DNA of 64,000 bases, taken from positions 62,001 through 126,000 of the forward strand of contig CAZOWL010000001.1 in the NCBI GenBank assembly GCA_964583605.1, given 5' to 3'. The DNA comes from CAZOWL01 sp964583605. GTDB lineage: Bacteria > Pseudomonadota > Gammaproteobacteria > Chromatiales > Chromatiaceae. The notes beneath the pieces are model-generated. The model saw only the letters and a program-made list of their open reading frames with translations, was not told the origin of the DNA and did not search any database. The translations under genes were made by a program, and so were the position numbers. Below, one piece after another: positions 36,784-45,537 of the stretch (position 1 is its first letter; each line of letters starts with the position of its first letter).

Positions 36784-37704
36784 ATGACAGGTCCGGCGAG
36801 GCCTGCTGCAATGCGCCGCGGCGCGCGCGACTGGGCCATGCTGCTCGCGCTGACGGTGATGTGGGGCTCGGCCTTCCTGTTGACTAAGGTTGCGGTTCGG
36901 GAGATCCCGTTCTCGTGGGTAGTCTCTGGCCGCCTGACGGTGGCGGCCGCACTGCTGATTCCACTCGCCACCGTCCTGGTTGGTCAGCGGCCCAGAGGGA
37001 GGCGTACCTGGCTCTTTCTACTCTTGATGGCTGTCACCGGGAACCTGCTGCCCTTCTCTTTGATCGCCTGGGGTCAGGGCTCGATCGATAGCGGTCTGGC
37101 CGGCATTCTCATGGCCGTCATGCCGTTGGCGACCCTGAGCTTGGCCCATTTCCTGATCCCCGGCGAGCGCTTGACGCCCTATCGTATCGGGGGCTTTGCC
37201 CTTGGCTTCCTCGGGGTGGTGGTGCTCGTTGGTCCAGCCTCGCTGCAGTCAGGTCTTCGCAATGCTGCGGATCTATGGCCAATGTTAGCGGTATTGGCAG
37301 GTGCGTGGTGTTACGCCGTCTCGGCCGTTTTGGCGCGCTTGCGGCCGCCGGGCGATGCCCTAACGACAGCTGCGGCCGTGACAGCACTGGCTGCGCTACT
37401 GAGCCTGATACCGGCGCCGACGCATGAGCATATGGCACTGCCGGCAGCCATCAGTCCCGCTGCGCTCGTGGCGCTGCTCTGCCTCGGCATCTTTTCCACG
37501 GCAATCGCCGCGGTCGTCTATTTCCAGCTGGTCGCAACAGCTGGACCGGCATTCGTCTCGCAGCTGAATTATTTCATTCCTCTGTGGGCGGTCGGGATCG
37601 GCATACTGTTCCTCGGCGAGACCCCACAGCCCAATCATCTCTATGCGCTGGTTTGCATCTTGGCTGGCGTTGTCCTGACACAACTCGAGAGACGTTCCTC
37701 CTAG
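36784..37704 (+). CDS. EamA/DMT-family transporter
   Basis: This is a 306-residue inner-membrane protein with ten predicted helices in two EamA halves. The first half begins with MLLALTVMWGSAFLLTKVAV, the classic entry of the drug/metabolite transporter superfamily. The exported compound is unknown. ATG 36784 is the first start. The last four codons and stop (CGT TCC TCC TAG) are the first unit of a 13-bp tandem repeat that runs into the convergent gene. Confidence 0.88.
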   Translation: MTGPARPAAMRRGARDWAMLLALTVMWGSAFLLTKVAVREIPFSWVVSGRLTVAAALLIPLATVLVGQRPRGRRTWLFLLLMAVTGNLLPFSLIAWGQGSIDSGLAGILMAVMPLATLSLAHFLIPGERLTPYRIGGFALGFLGVVVLVGPASLQSGLRNAADLWPMLAVLAGAWCYAVSAVLARLRPPGDALTTAAAVTALAALLSLIPAPTHEHMALPAAISPAALVALLCLGIFSTAIAAVVYFQLVATAGPAFVSQLNYFIPLWAVGIGILFLGETPQPNHLYALVCILAGVVLTQLERRSS

Positions 37705-37755
37705 ACGTTCCTCCTAGACGTTCCTCCTAGACGTTCCTCCTAGACGTTCCTCCTA
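37691..37755. repeat. 13-bp tandem repeat, five copies, spanning a convergent gene junction
   Basis: The unit GACGTTCCTCCTA is repeated five times without error from 37691 to 37755. Each unit boundary reads CTAG, which gives a TAG stop on both strands. The first boundary is the stop codon of the DMT gene and the last is the stop codon of the convergent gene. Copy number could vary without changing either protein. Confidence 0.95.
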
Positions 37756-38307
37756 GCCAAGGAGGTTCGCAAAGGCGCGGGAGAACGCCTTGTAGGCCTC
37801 GTAGCCGTCTTTGTCCATCACCTGATCGATCACCCAGCGGTTCTCCTCGACTTGTCCCATAAGCGTCTGAATCTCGTGACCGAGGTGGCGCAGGAAGGCG
37901 TAGCTGGGCCCGTCCTCGCTCAGCTCGAATGCCGCGTATTCATCGGAGCGGAGATTCAGCGAAGCAATGAAGGGCTGGCCATAGTCGCCCTCACCGAGCA
38001 GATCGCGGCTGTTGTCCTGGACATGGTCTGTTACCTTCGCGGCGAACCGCGTGACCAGGGTGCGTCTTGCCGCGTCGTCCAGCCGGGCATGGGCGAGGCG
38101 GTCGCCGATCTGAATCAGAAAGAAGAGATACTCTTGTATGACAGCGAGCCGCTGCGCATCGTCGCGATAGACGAACCGCTCACAGTGCAGGTTGATCGCC
38201 TTCTCGAGCGCGATGCGCCACGCGATCGCGGCGAGCGCGGTGGCGATCTCCGGCAGTGAGCGGGAGGCCTCTTCGTTCCACCAGTGACTCTTGATTCTCA
38301 GTGCCAC
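37753..38307 (-). CDS. Conserved hypothetical protein
   Basis: This is a 184-residue soluble, helical protein rich in aromatic and acidic residues, without signal peptide or membrane segments. It starts MALRIKSHWWNEEASRSLPE and contains HVQDNSRDLLGEGDYGQPF in the middle and a C-terminal EENRWVIDQVMDKDGYEAYK. No family is recognised. It is divergent from gltD across 319 bp. The ribosome site is weak. Composition and codon use are like the neighbours, so it is probably a real gene. Confidence 0.7.
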   Translation of the reverse strand: MALRIKSHWWNEEASRSLPEIATALAAIAWRIALEKAINLHCERFVYRDDAQRLAVIQEYLFFLIQIGDRLAHARLDDAARRTLVTRFAAKVTDHVQDNSRDLLGEGDYGQPFIASLNLRSDEYAAFELSEDGPSYAFLRHLGHEIQTLMGQVEENRWVIDQVMDKDGYEAYKAFSRAFANLLG

Positions 38308-38626
38308 GACGCGACCCTCGTTGCGAACGTCTCATGCATGGATGGTGCGGTTGGTGCCGATTGTCTGGCATCCAAGTCCTCAAGGCTACCCGCCTCGTTT
38401 GGTCCGAGATGAGGCCGGGCGGGTCTCGGATCATCGGCCGAATGCGACAGTGGTCCCTACGTGCAAAAAAGTTGTAACACTTTTTGTTGAACCGTTACCA
38501 AGCGACAGCACGCAACGGCTGGCACCCCGCCGGGATACTTGGCCTCCTGCCCGCTGTCCGAGTGACTAGGCTCCGAATCATGTCGGGCGGCTCGTTGCCG
38601 CCAAGCTGTCCGGCGGGAGAGATGCG
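38308..38626. other. Divergent intergenic region upstream of gltD
   Basis: This 319-bp gap separates the hypothetical gene (minus) from gltD (plus) and must contain both promoters. The only outstanding structure is the AT-rich inverted repeat at 38466-38485. Confidence 0.6.
38466..38485. promoter_or_regulatory. AT-rich inverted repeat, possible operator
   Basis: AAAAAGT and ACTTTTT flank a 6-nt TGTAAC spacer in an otherwise GC-rich divergent promoter region. It could be an operator or a promoter-proximal hairpin; no binding protein is implied. Confidence 0.4.
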
Positions 38627-40090
38627 ATGCACGACCTCTGGGCCTTCCTTCGCCGACCTCGGGAAGATCCGCCTAAGCAACCGCCGGCGCGGCGGGTGCG
38701 GCACTGGCACGAGTACGAGAGGGTCGCCGCCGATGCCGGTCGGCGCGAGCAGGCGGAGCGCTGCATGGACTGTGCGATCCCCTGGTGCCATAGCCACTGC
38801 CCGGTCCACAACCTGATACCGGATTGGAACGGGCTCGTCACCGACGGGGATTGGCGCAACGCCTGGGAGCAGCTCGAGTCGACGAATAATTTCCCGGAGC
38901 TGACCGGCCGGCTCTGCCCGGCGCCTTGCGAGGACGCCTGCACGTTGCGCCTGGCCGAGGCGCCGGTGACCATCCGCGCCATCGAGCTGGCGATCATCGA
39001 GCGCGCCTTCGCCGCCGGCTGGGTTCGACCCCAGCCAGCGACCCGGCTCGCTGATGGCGGCAGGCAGAATCGCCGCCGGGTGGCGGTCGTCGGCTCGGGC
39101 CCTGCCGGTCTCGCCTGTGCTCAGCAGCTCGCCCGCGCCGGCTACCGGGTCACCGTCTACGAGCGCACCCCGCGGCCTGGCGGCCTGCTGCGCTATGGTA
39201 TCCCGGACTTCCGACTGGATAAGGTTATCCTCGACCGGCGGCTGGAGCAGATGCGTACCGAGGGGGTGCAGTTTGTTACCGGGGTCGCGATCGGCACCGA
39301 TCTCGACGCCGAGGCACTGCGCCGCTCCGCGGACGCCTTGGTGCTCGCCACCGGCTGTACCGATCCGCGCGACATCGCACCGCCTGGCCGCGACCTTGGT
39401 GGCATCCACTTCGCGCTCGACTACCTGACCCAGCAGAACCGGTCGATCGCCGGCGAAGAGGTGCCGGAGACGGGCCGGATCGACGCCCGGGATCGCGACG
39501 TCGTCGTCATCGGCGGCGGCGACACCGGCAGCGATTGTGTTGGCACCGCGATCCGTCAACGGGCACGGAGCGTCGTGCAGATCCAATACCATGCGATGCC
39601 GCCACACCATGGCGATGTCCTGCAGCACTGGCCTCAACCGGTGCCTGAGCTCGTGCCAAACGACCACGATGCGGAGGGCAGCCGGCGGCTCTGGAGCTGG
39701 GACACAGTCGGGTTCGCGGGCCGCGACGGCCAGGTGTCACACATGCGCCTGCAGCGCTTGCGCTGGGGCGAGGACGCCGACGGCCGGCCACGGCGTGAGC
39801 CGGTGCCCGGCCAGGTCCAAGCGCTTCCCGCACAGCTCGTGCTGATCGCGATCGGCTACCGCCATCCCGAGCACGGCGGCGCGATCGCGGATCTGCACCC
39901 GGCCCTGACCGGCCGTGGCCTGCTCGCCGCCGACGACCGCGACTATCAAACCAGCCGCGACAAGGTATTCTGCTGCGGCGACGCCCGCCGCGGTCAGTCG
40001 CTGATCGTTTGGGCAATCCGCGAGGGCCGCCAATGCGCTGCGGCCGTTGACCGCTGGCTCAGCGGAGCGACTGACCTGCCGCACGTCTAG
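38627..40090 (+). CDS. gltD: Glutamate synthase small (beta) subunit-type oxidoreductase
   Basis: This is a 487-residue flavoprotein. The N-terminus has two 4Fe-4S cysteine sets (CMDCAIPWCHSHCPVHNLIP and CPAPCEDACTL). Then come the FAD fold VVGSGPAGLACAQQLARAG (about residue 148) and the NADPH fold VIGGGDTGSDCVGTAIRQ (about 296). It passes electrons from NADPH to the large GOGAT subunit. gltB is not next to it, so its partner must be elsewhere or it may serve another large subunit; the closely related dihydropyrimidine dehydrogenase subunit is a less likely alternative. Good start at ATG 38627. Confidence 0.9.
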   Translation: MHDLWAFLRRPREDPPKQPPARRVRHWHEYERVAADAGRREQAERCMDCAIPWCHSHCPVHNLIPDWNGLVTDGDWRNAWEQLESTNNFPELTGRLCPAPCEDACTLRLAEAPVTIRAIELAIIERAFAAGWVRPQPATRLADGGRQNRRRVAVVGSGPAGLACAQQLARAGYRVTVYERTPRPGGLLRYGIPDFRLDKVILDRRLEQMRTEGVQFVTGVAIGTDLDAEALRRSADALVLATGCTDPRDIAPPGRDLGGIHFALDYLTQQNRSIAGEEVPETGRIDARDRDVVVIGGGDTGSDCVGTAIRQRARSVVQIQYHAMPPHHGDVLQHWPQPVPELVPNDHDAEGSRRLWSWDTVGFAGRDGQVSHMRLQRLRWGEDADGRPRREPVPGQVQALPAQLVLIAIGYRHPEHGGAIADLHPALTGRGLLAADDRDYQTSRDKVFCCGDARRGQSLIVWAIREGRQCAAAVDRWLSGATDLPHV

Positions 40091-40458
40091 GGGCTGCGGA
40101 CCCGACGGGACGCCGGCCCGCAACGGTGATGGCGTCCAGCTAGCCCAGAGGCATGGGCCGAGAAAACGCCGCCAGCCGCCAGTACTCAGCCGCCTGCAGT
40201 GAGAGAGCCCGCCTAAGCCAGACGGCGGCTCGAGTAGATCGACGAAGAGGCCCTCGCGCTCGACGAGCAAGCGCGTGCGGAACCCGGTAAACTCCAGCGG
40301 CGACAGAATCCACGGCAGTCGCGTGGTAACGCCGGGCCCGTGACAGGAACGCAGCCCGATTTCAACGGGCACTCTTCGTTCACGGGGCCTTGACTTGCTT
40401 GGCAACATCGCCATCGTGACGGGCTGAAGGGCCCTATGGCCTGCCCGGGAGGGATCGA
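40091..40458. other. Intergenic region without a recognisable gene
   Basis: This 368-bp segment between gltD and the CBS-domain gene has no credible frame. GGGAGGGA lies 6-13 bp before ATG 40459 as a ribosome site. Nothing else of note was seen. Confidence 0.55.
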
Positions 40459-40845
40459 ATGCTTGTAAGAGACATCATGGTGCGGGACGTGATCACCGTC
40501 TCGCCGCTCGCGACGATCCGCGAGGCCATGCAGCAGATGCGTCGGCATGGCGTCAAGTCCCTTGTCGTAGAAAAGCAGCACCCGCACGACGCCTATGGAA
40601 TCATCACTTACACGGATATCCTGCAGACGATCGTCGCCGAGGAGGGCGACATTGACCTGATCAACGTGTATGACATTTGCGCCAAGCCCCTGCTTTCGGT
40701 CCCTGGCGACATGGAGGTCAAATACCTTGCCCGGCTGATGGTGCGCGAGCACAAGCGTCGCATCGCTGTGCTAAAGGGAAACGAGCTGGAAGGCATCATC
40801 ACGATCAACGACATCGTCGGCGCAATCCTCGCGATCGCAGATTAA
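40459..40845 (+). CDS. CBS-domain pair protein
   Basis: This is a 128-residue stand-alone Bateman module. The first CBS motif is VRDIMVRDVITVSPLATI; the second half has ICAKPLLSVPGDMEVKYLARL and RRIAVLKGNELEGIITINDI. CBS pairs usually bind adenine nucleotides and regulate a partner. No partner is fused or obviously adjacent, so the target is unknown. A strong ribosome site (GGGAGG) precedes ATG 40459. Confidence 0.88.
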   Translation: MLVRDIMVRDVITVSPLATIREAMQQMRRHGVKSLVVEKQHPHDAYGIITYTDILQTIVAEEGDIDLINVYDICAKPLLSVPGDMEVKYLARLMVREHKRRIAVLKGNELEGIITINDIVGAILAIAD

Positions 40846-41289
40846 CGGCGCGCTCTACTTCCTACGTATGCTCGGCGGCGCGCTAGAAGCCAGGCCGCCG
40901 AAACCAATGACCGGACTGACCTGGGAGGCGGGGCGCTAATAGGATCCCCGATGGTAATTCTGCTGGACGAACGCCACTCCAAACGATGTGCCGCTAAGGG
41001 CGTGGGGGTCTTGGCAACCGCTCGGCGTCTCGCGGGCGCGATCGGGATATCGGCGGGACATCTCAGGACATCGCTGCCCTGTGGGAGGCAAACGGCTGAA
41101 GCGTTCCTAGCCCTGAGCTGTCGGGCCAGAACTGGCGCGACCGACCAATAGCAGCTCCGCCCCGCACGGCAGCTTCCGCCCTCGCGGTCCGAGGCGAGCC
41201 TTCATGCTGCCAAACCTCTGTAGCTCGGTCGCCTCATGGGCCCTCACGCCCCCCGGGCCCATGTGCGACCGACAGCTAGATCGATCGGC
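40846..41289. other. Intergenic region without a recognisable gene
   Basis: This 444-bp segment lies between the convergent CBS gene and the small secreted-protein gene. No credible frame was found. It contains the hairpin at 41235-41263. Confidence 0.55.
41235..41263 (-). terminator. Hairpin downstream of the small secreted-protein gene
   Basis: CATGGGCCC and GGGCCCATG form a perfect 9-bp stem with an 11-nt loop, 27 bp past the stop of the minus-strand gene. The stem is stable enough to stop or protect a transcript, but there is no T-run. Confidence 0.45.
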
Positions 41290-41706
41290 TCAAATGTTGT
41301 CGCGTTGAACGCGATAGCCGTCGACCCACTGGTAACGGTGCTGCCAGGTCCCCTCCGAAATCGGTGTCGGGATCGGGTTGTTCGACAGATTGGCATCCAA
41401 GTACTTGCGATAATCGCTCTGGTACTCGCGATTGTAGATGTCCTGACCGCCATTGTCGGCGCGCGGCTTCTCCCACTGCGCGGCGAGTGACTCGCTGGCA
41501 CAGACGACCTTGCCGCAGTTGCTCGTCCAAGGCGCCGCGTCATACTCCGCCTGAAGCTCCGCAGTCGGCTGCTGCGTGATGTACGCGGATTCGGGGAGAG
41601 CGTCGTACTTCTTCAGATGCGGCAGCTGCTCGGCGACCACAGTCGGCGCGGTCAGTGCCAAAGCGAGGACCACCCCACTCGCAGTGGGAATGTAGAACAT
41701 TTTCAT
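41290..41706 (-). CDS. Small secreted protein of unknown function
   Basis: This is a 138-residue exported protein. The signal peptide (GVVLALALTAPTVVA, cut before EQLPHL) is clear and a perfect GGAGGTAAC ribosome site sits just before the ATG at 41706. The mature part of about 113 residues has two close cysteines (NCGKVVCAS, likely a disulfide) and is rich in Tyr, Trp and Gln (YNREYQSDYRKYLDA; WQHRYQWVDGYRV). The strong ribosome site suggests high expression. No family is recognised. An upstream inverted repeat, AGCTTG-TG-CAAGCT at 41783-41796, could be an operator. Confidence 0.75.
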   Translation of the reverse strand: MKMFYIPTASGVVLALALTAPTVVAEQLPHLKKYDALPESAYITQQPTAELQAEYDAAPWTSNCGKVVCASESLAAQWEKPRADNGGQDIYNREYQSDYRKYLDANLSNNPIPTPISEGTWQHRYQWVDGYRVQRDNI

Positions 41707-41988
41707 TGTTACCTCCGTCAAGGATTCGAGGTTGCGGCCACGGCGCCTGTTACGCGCTCCTGCATTCTCCATCCAAAGAGTAAGCTTGTGCAAGCTCAGA
41801 TAGACTTCTAGCTGCGCTAGGCCAAGTAGTCGAACGACTCGCGCGGCAATCGAGGATCTCAAAACGCAGCGCTGAAAGGGTGACCAGCAGCGGCAGATCG
41901 TCACGACATGACCACGCGAGGGACCTCCAGCATGGCCCTGATCATCGCCGCTCTGCGGCATCTGTTGCCAGGCGAAATAGGCACGGGT

Positions 41989-42972
41989 CTATTTCCCGCA
42001 TTCGAGCGGGTTTGTCTCGAGCCGCCGCAGCAGACCCTCGAAATAGGCGATGGTCGGCATCAGCCCCTCGCGCAGCGGCACCTTGGGCTCCCAGCGGAGC
42101 ACCGACCGCGCCAGGGCGATGTCGGGCTGGCGCTGCTTGGGATCGTCCGCTGGCAGCGGCTCATGCACGAGCGCTGATCGCGAACCGGTCAGCTCGCGGA
42201 TAGTCTCGGCTAGCTCGATCATGGTGAGCTCGCCCGGATTGCCCAGGTTTACCGGGCCGGCGAGCATGTCCGGGCTGTCCATCAGCCGCACGAAGCCCTC
42301 GATCAGGTCGTCGACGTAGCAGAAGGAGCGCGTCTGGGTGCCGTCGCCGTAGAGCGTGATCGGCGCGCCGCGCAGCGCCTGGACGATGAAATTGGAGACC
42401 ACCCGCCCGTCGTTGGGGTGCATCCGCGGGCCGTAGGTGTTGAAGATACGCGCTACTTTGACCCGCAACCCGTGCTGACGGCGGTAGTCGAAGAAGAGGG
42501 TCTCGGCGCAACGTTTGCCCTCGTCGTAGCAGGAACGCGGGCCGATGGGGTTCACGTTGCCCCAATAGTCCTCGGGCTGCGGATGCATGGCGGGATCTCC
42601 GTAGACCTCGCTCGTCGAGGCTTGGAAGATCTTGGCCTTCAGGCGTTTGGCCAGCCCAAGCATGTTGATGGCGCCGTGCACGCTCGTCTTGGTCGTTTGC
42701 ACCGGGTCGAATTGGTAATGGATCGGCGAGGCTGGGCAGGCCAGATTGTAGATCTCATCCACCTCTACGTAGAGCGGAAAGGTCACGTCATGACGGAGCA
42801 GCTCGAGGTAGGGATTGTCGAGCAGATGGGCGATATTGTCCTTGGTGCCGGTGAAGAAGTTGTCAACGCAGAGCAGATCATGACCGTCCGCGAGCAGACG
42901 CTCGCAGAGATGGCTGCCGAGAAAGCCGGCGCCGCCGGTAACGAGGATGCGTTTGCGTAGGGAATAGGGCAT
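41989..42972 (-). CDS. UDP-glucuronate decarboxylase-type SDR epimerase
   Basis: This is a 327-residue extended SDR. The NAD-binding motif is VTGGAGFLGSHLCERLL. The catalytic TSE..Yx3K set is in ASTSEVYGD and SCYDEGKRCAE. The long stretch YNLACPASPIHYQFDPVQT is characteristic of UDP-xylose synthase (UDP-glucuronic acid decarboxylase), which makes UDP-xylose for polysaccharides. A dTDP-glucose dehydratase is less likely. It is monocistronic here and not in a glycosyltransferase cluster. Confidence 0.88.
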   Translation of the reverse strand: MPYSLRKRILVTGGAGFLGSHLCERLLADGHDLLCVDNFFTGTKDNIAHLLDNPYLELLRHDVTFPLYVEVDEIYNLACPASPIHYQFDPVQTTKTSVHGAINMLGLAKRLKAKIFQASTSEVYGDPAMHPQPEDYWGNVNPIGPRSCYDEGKRCAETLFFDYRRQHGLRVKVARIFNTYGPRMHPNDGRVVSNFIVQALRGAPITLYGDGTQTRSFCYVDDLIEGFVRLMDSPDMLAGPVNLGNPGELTMIELAETIRELTGSRSALVHEPLPADDPKQRQPDIALARSVLRWEPKVPLREGLMPTIAYFEGLLRRLETNPLECGK

Positions 42973-43065
42973 TGGTTGTGACGGTCAAGAGGTCAGAGGC
43001 GCCTTTGGACAGGCACCTATGCCGATTTGCAAGTGCCACCGCGAGGGCTCGGGCTCGCGGCCCCC

Positions 43066-43440
43066 AGTGTCAGGATAGATACGGACTGCAGCACAAGATA
43101 TTTCTCGCCGAACCTCTCGAGATTGTCGAGCTCGGTGTCGAACTGGTCGAAATGGCGTTCTTCGTCGGCGATGACGGCCTCAAAGAGCTGTTTGAAGACA
43201 GCGTCCGCGGCGGCACTAGATTACACCGCCCAGCGGTTGTAGTCTTCGATGCCGTGCTGCTCCATCTGGGTCGCGGTCTTGAGCATCTCGGTCACATCGC
43301 GGATCGGCTTGACCTCGTCTGCGGCGTCCATCCCTACATCGCCCTTCAGGAACAGGATCCGTTCCGCAAGATGCTCGACAAGTGGATGGCTTGGACGGGG
43401 GAGTGCCGCCGCCGGCAACGCCTCGAACACGCGTATGCGA
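43066..43440 (-). pseudogene. Decayed bacterioferritin gene
   Basis: On the minus strand the frame reads LVEHLAERILFLKGDVGMD, then a TEMLKTATQMEQHGIEDYNR block, then a TAA stop at 43221-43223. In the same frame it continues into DAVFKQLFEAVIADEERHFD and LDNLERFGEKYLVLQS. These are consecutive middle and C-terminal parts of a bacterioferritin (iron-storage four-helix bundle). The first about 50 residues, with the first ferroxidase ligands, are not recoverable in frame; the reading seems shifted just before VEHLAER. The gene therefore has a premature stop and a damaged 5' half. It is separated from recD by about 250 bp with nothing recognisable. Confidence 0.75.
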
Positions 43441-43698
43441 TAGCTCAGGCTCCGATGCCTGGGTGCTCTTCTGGCGCGGTCCGTCGAATCGATGAAGGCG
43501 GGAGACGCGCCGGGCGGACGATCGCTAGAGAGGCACCTTCACAACCGACTCGTGAGGCCATCGCTGCAGCCCACGGCCGCGCTATCGGGCGCCCTAGCCG
43601 CGACATCGGCGATACCATCCGCGCATTTTGAGCGACGCCGAGAGCTCAAATCGGCAACAGGGCTCAGTATATTCGGGAGCCGAGGGGGACGAAGATCG

Positions 43699-45537
43699 TT
43701 ACTCGCGCCTCTCGCCCCACCCAAGCTTCTCCGCCAACGCCGAGCTGCGCTGCACCCGCCTCTCACAGCCGGCACTGAACGCCGCGCGGTCTCCCTGGAG
43801 CGTTACCTGCCGGCGTGCGCGGGTGATGCCGGTGTAGAGGAGTTCGCGGGTGACGACCGGGCTCGGGTCGTGGGGCAGGACGAGTAGGATCTCGTCGAAT
43901 TCCGAGCCCTGGGCCTTGTGCACGGTCAGCGCGTAGGCACAGGCGTGCTCGGGGAGCTGCCGGACCGGGAGGCGTCGGACCTCGCCGTCGGCGAGCGGAA
44001 AGTAGGCACGCAGCACCGCATCGGCATCGCGCCAGAGAAGGCCGATGTCCCCGTTGAAGAGGCCGACCTCGTAGTCGTTGCGCGTCACCATCACCGGCTT
44101 GCCATGGTAGTCCTCGCCGCCCCCAATCAGGCCGCGCGACTCGAGACGTGCGGCGATGCGGCGGTTGAGCTCCTCGACGCCGAAAGGGCCGCCGTGCAGT
44201 GCGGCCAAGACGCGCGCCGACTCGAAGCGCGGCAACGCCTCGCGGACGTCGCTCTGCTGCAGGTAGGCGGCGTAACGGTCGACGGCCCAATCGATGCAGG
44301 CGGGATGCGGCACGTCGGGGCGGGCGTCCAGCCAGGCGATGTCGTCGCGCTGTGCATCATCGAGGAGCGCCAACGCCGCCTCGCCCTGACCGGCGTTGAC
44401 CTGCACAGCCAGGGCGCCGATGCCGCTCGCGGCGCCGAAGCGGTGGCTAACCCGCAACAGGGCGACGGCATCGGCGGCCCGCGGCGAGCTGTCTCCACTC
44501 GGCAGCCGGCCCGGCGGGGCCGCGCCGAGCCGATCGAGGCGCTGGACCTGCTCGCGGCCGTAGGCGATCGCCTGCCCGTGGCCGGTGATGTCGCCAAGAA
44601 CATTGCCGGCCTCCACCGAGGCGAGCTGGTCGCGGTCGCCGAGCAGGATCAGGCGGGCGTGCCCCGGGAGTGCCGCAAGCAGGCGGGCCATCAGCGGCAG
44701 GTCGATCATCGAGGCCTCGTCGACAACCAGGCCGTCGAGCGGCAGCGGGTCATCCCCATCGTGCTGAAACCGCCCGTCGCGGCGGACACCCAACAGGCGG
44801 TGGATGGTGCTAGCCTCCTCCGGGAGGCCCGCCAGGACCTCGGCGTCAACGGGCAGCGCGCCCTTGCACGCCCGGATCGCGGCTGTGAGCCGGGCCGCTG
44901 CCTTGCCGGTCGGGGCGGCGAGCGCGATCCGTTGACGCGGGTCCTGCTCGAGCAGCAGGGCGAGGACCTTGACCACGGTGGTCGTCTTGCCGGTGCCCGG
45001 CCCGCCCGATATCACGGCGAAGTGCCGCCCGACGGCGATGGCCGCGGCGACCTGCTGCCAATCGACGGTCTCGCTGTCGCCGGAGGGAAACAACCGCGCG
45101 AGGCCCTCGGCGAGCCTTGCCTCGTCCAGCTCGGTCATCCAGGTCAGCCGCCTGTGCAACCCCTCGGCGACCTGCTGCTCGAAGCGGAAGTACTGACCGA
45201 GGTAGAGGCGCGTCCCGTCGAGGATCAGCGGCGCCTCGCGTCCTGGCTCGGCAACCCAAGCGCTGGCGCCGAGCGCGGCGAGCCAGGCCTCCAAGTCCGG
45301 TCCATGCGGGGGCTCGGCCGACTGATTGCCCTCGAGCTCGAACAGTGGCCGACCGGCGTAATCGGCCAGGTCGACGCAGACATCACCGAGACGATTGCGG
45401 AAGCTCACCAGCGCGGCGCCGAGCACAAGGGCTGAGTCCTCGTCGGCACCGCTCCCACGGGCGATAAAGCGGGCGAAGTAGTAGCAGAGCGGCGGCAGCT
45501 GACCGGCCTCCATCAGCCCGCGCAAGGTCGCGCTCAT
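43699..45537 (-). CDS. recD: Exodeoxyribonuclease V alpha subunit RecD
   Basis: This is a 612-residue SF1 helicase (5'-3' direction in E. coli). The Walker A is SGGPGTGKTTTVVKVLALL (about residue 180), Walker B VVDEASMIDLPLMARLL, and motif VI-type ALTVHKAQGSEFDEILLVLP is near the C-terminus. Length matches E. coli RecD (608). It is the last gene of recC-recB-recD and overlaps recB by 4 bp. Confidence 0.95.
   Translation of the reverse strand: MSATLRGLMEAGQLPPLCYYFARFIARGSGADEDSALVLGAALVSFRNRLGDVCVDLADYAGRPLFELEGNQSAEPPHGPDLEAWLAALGASAWVAEPGREAPLILDGTRLYLGQYFRFEQQVAEGLHRRLTWMTELDEARLAEGLARLFPSGDSETVDWQQVAAAIAVGRHFAVISGGPGTGKTTTVVKVLALLLEQDPRQRIALAAPTGKAAARLTAAIRACKGALPVDAEVLAGLPEEASTIHRLLGVRRDGRFQHDGDDPLPLDGLVVDEASMIDLPLMARLLAALPGHARLILLGDRDQLASVEAGNVLGDITGHGQAIAYGREQVQRLDRLGAAPPGRLPSGDSSPRAADAVALLRVSHRFGAASGIGALAVQVNAGQGEAALALLDDAQRDDIAWLDARPDVPHPACIDWAVDRYAAYLQQSDVREALPRFESARVLAALHGGPFGVEELNRRIAARLESRGLIGGGEDYHGKPVMVTRNDYEVGLFNGDIGLLWRDADAVLRAYFPLADGEVRRLPVRQLPEHACAYALTVHKAQGSEFDEILLVLPHDPSPVVTRELLYTGITRARRQVTLQGDRAAFSAGCERRVQRSSALAEKLGWGERRE

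Noticed and set aside
37691..37755. A CRISPR array
   Set aside because: The units are 13 bp, directly adjacent and without spacers; no cas genes are present in the window.
42972..43631. A plus-strand frame of 219 codons over the bacterioferritin remnant
   Set aside because: The minus strand carries recognisable ferritin sequence; the plus-strand product resembles nothing and is a shadow.
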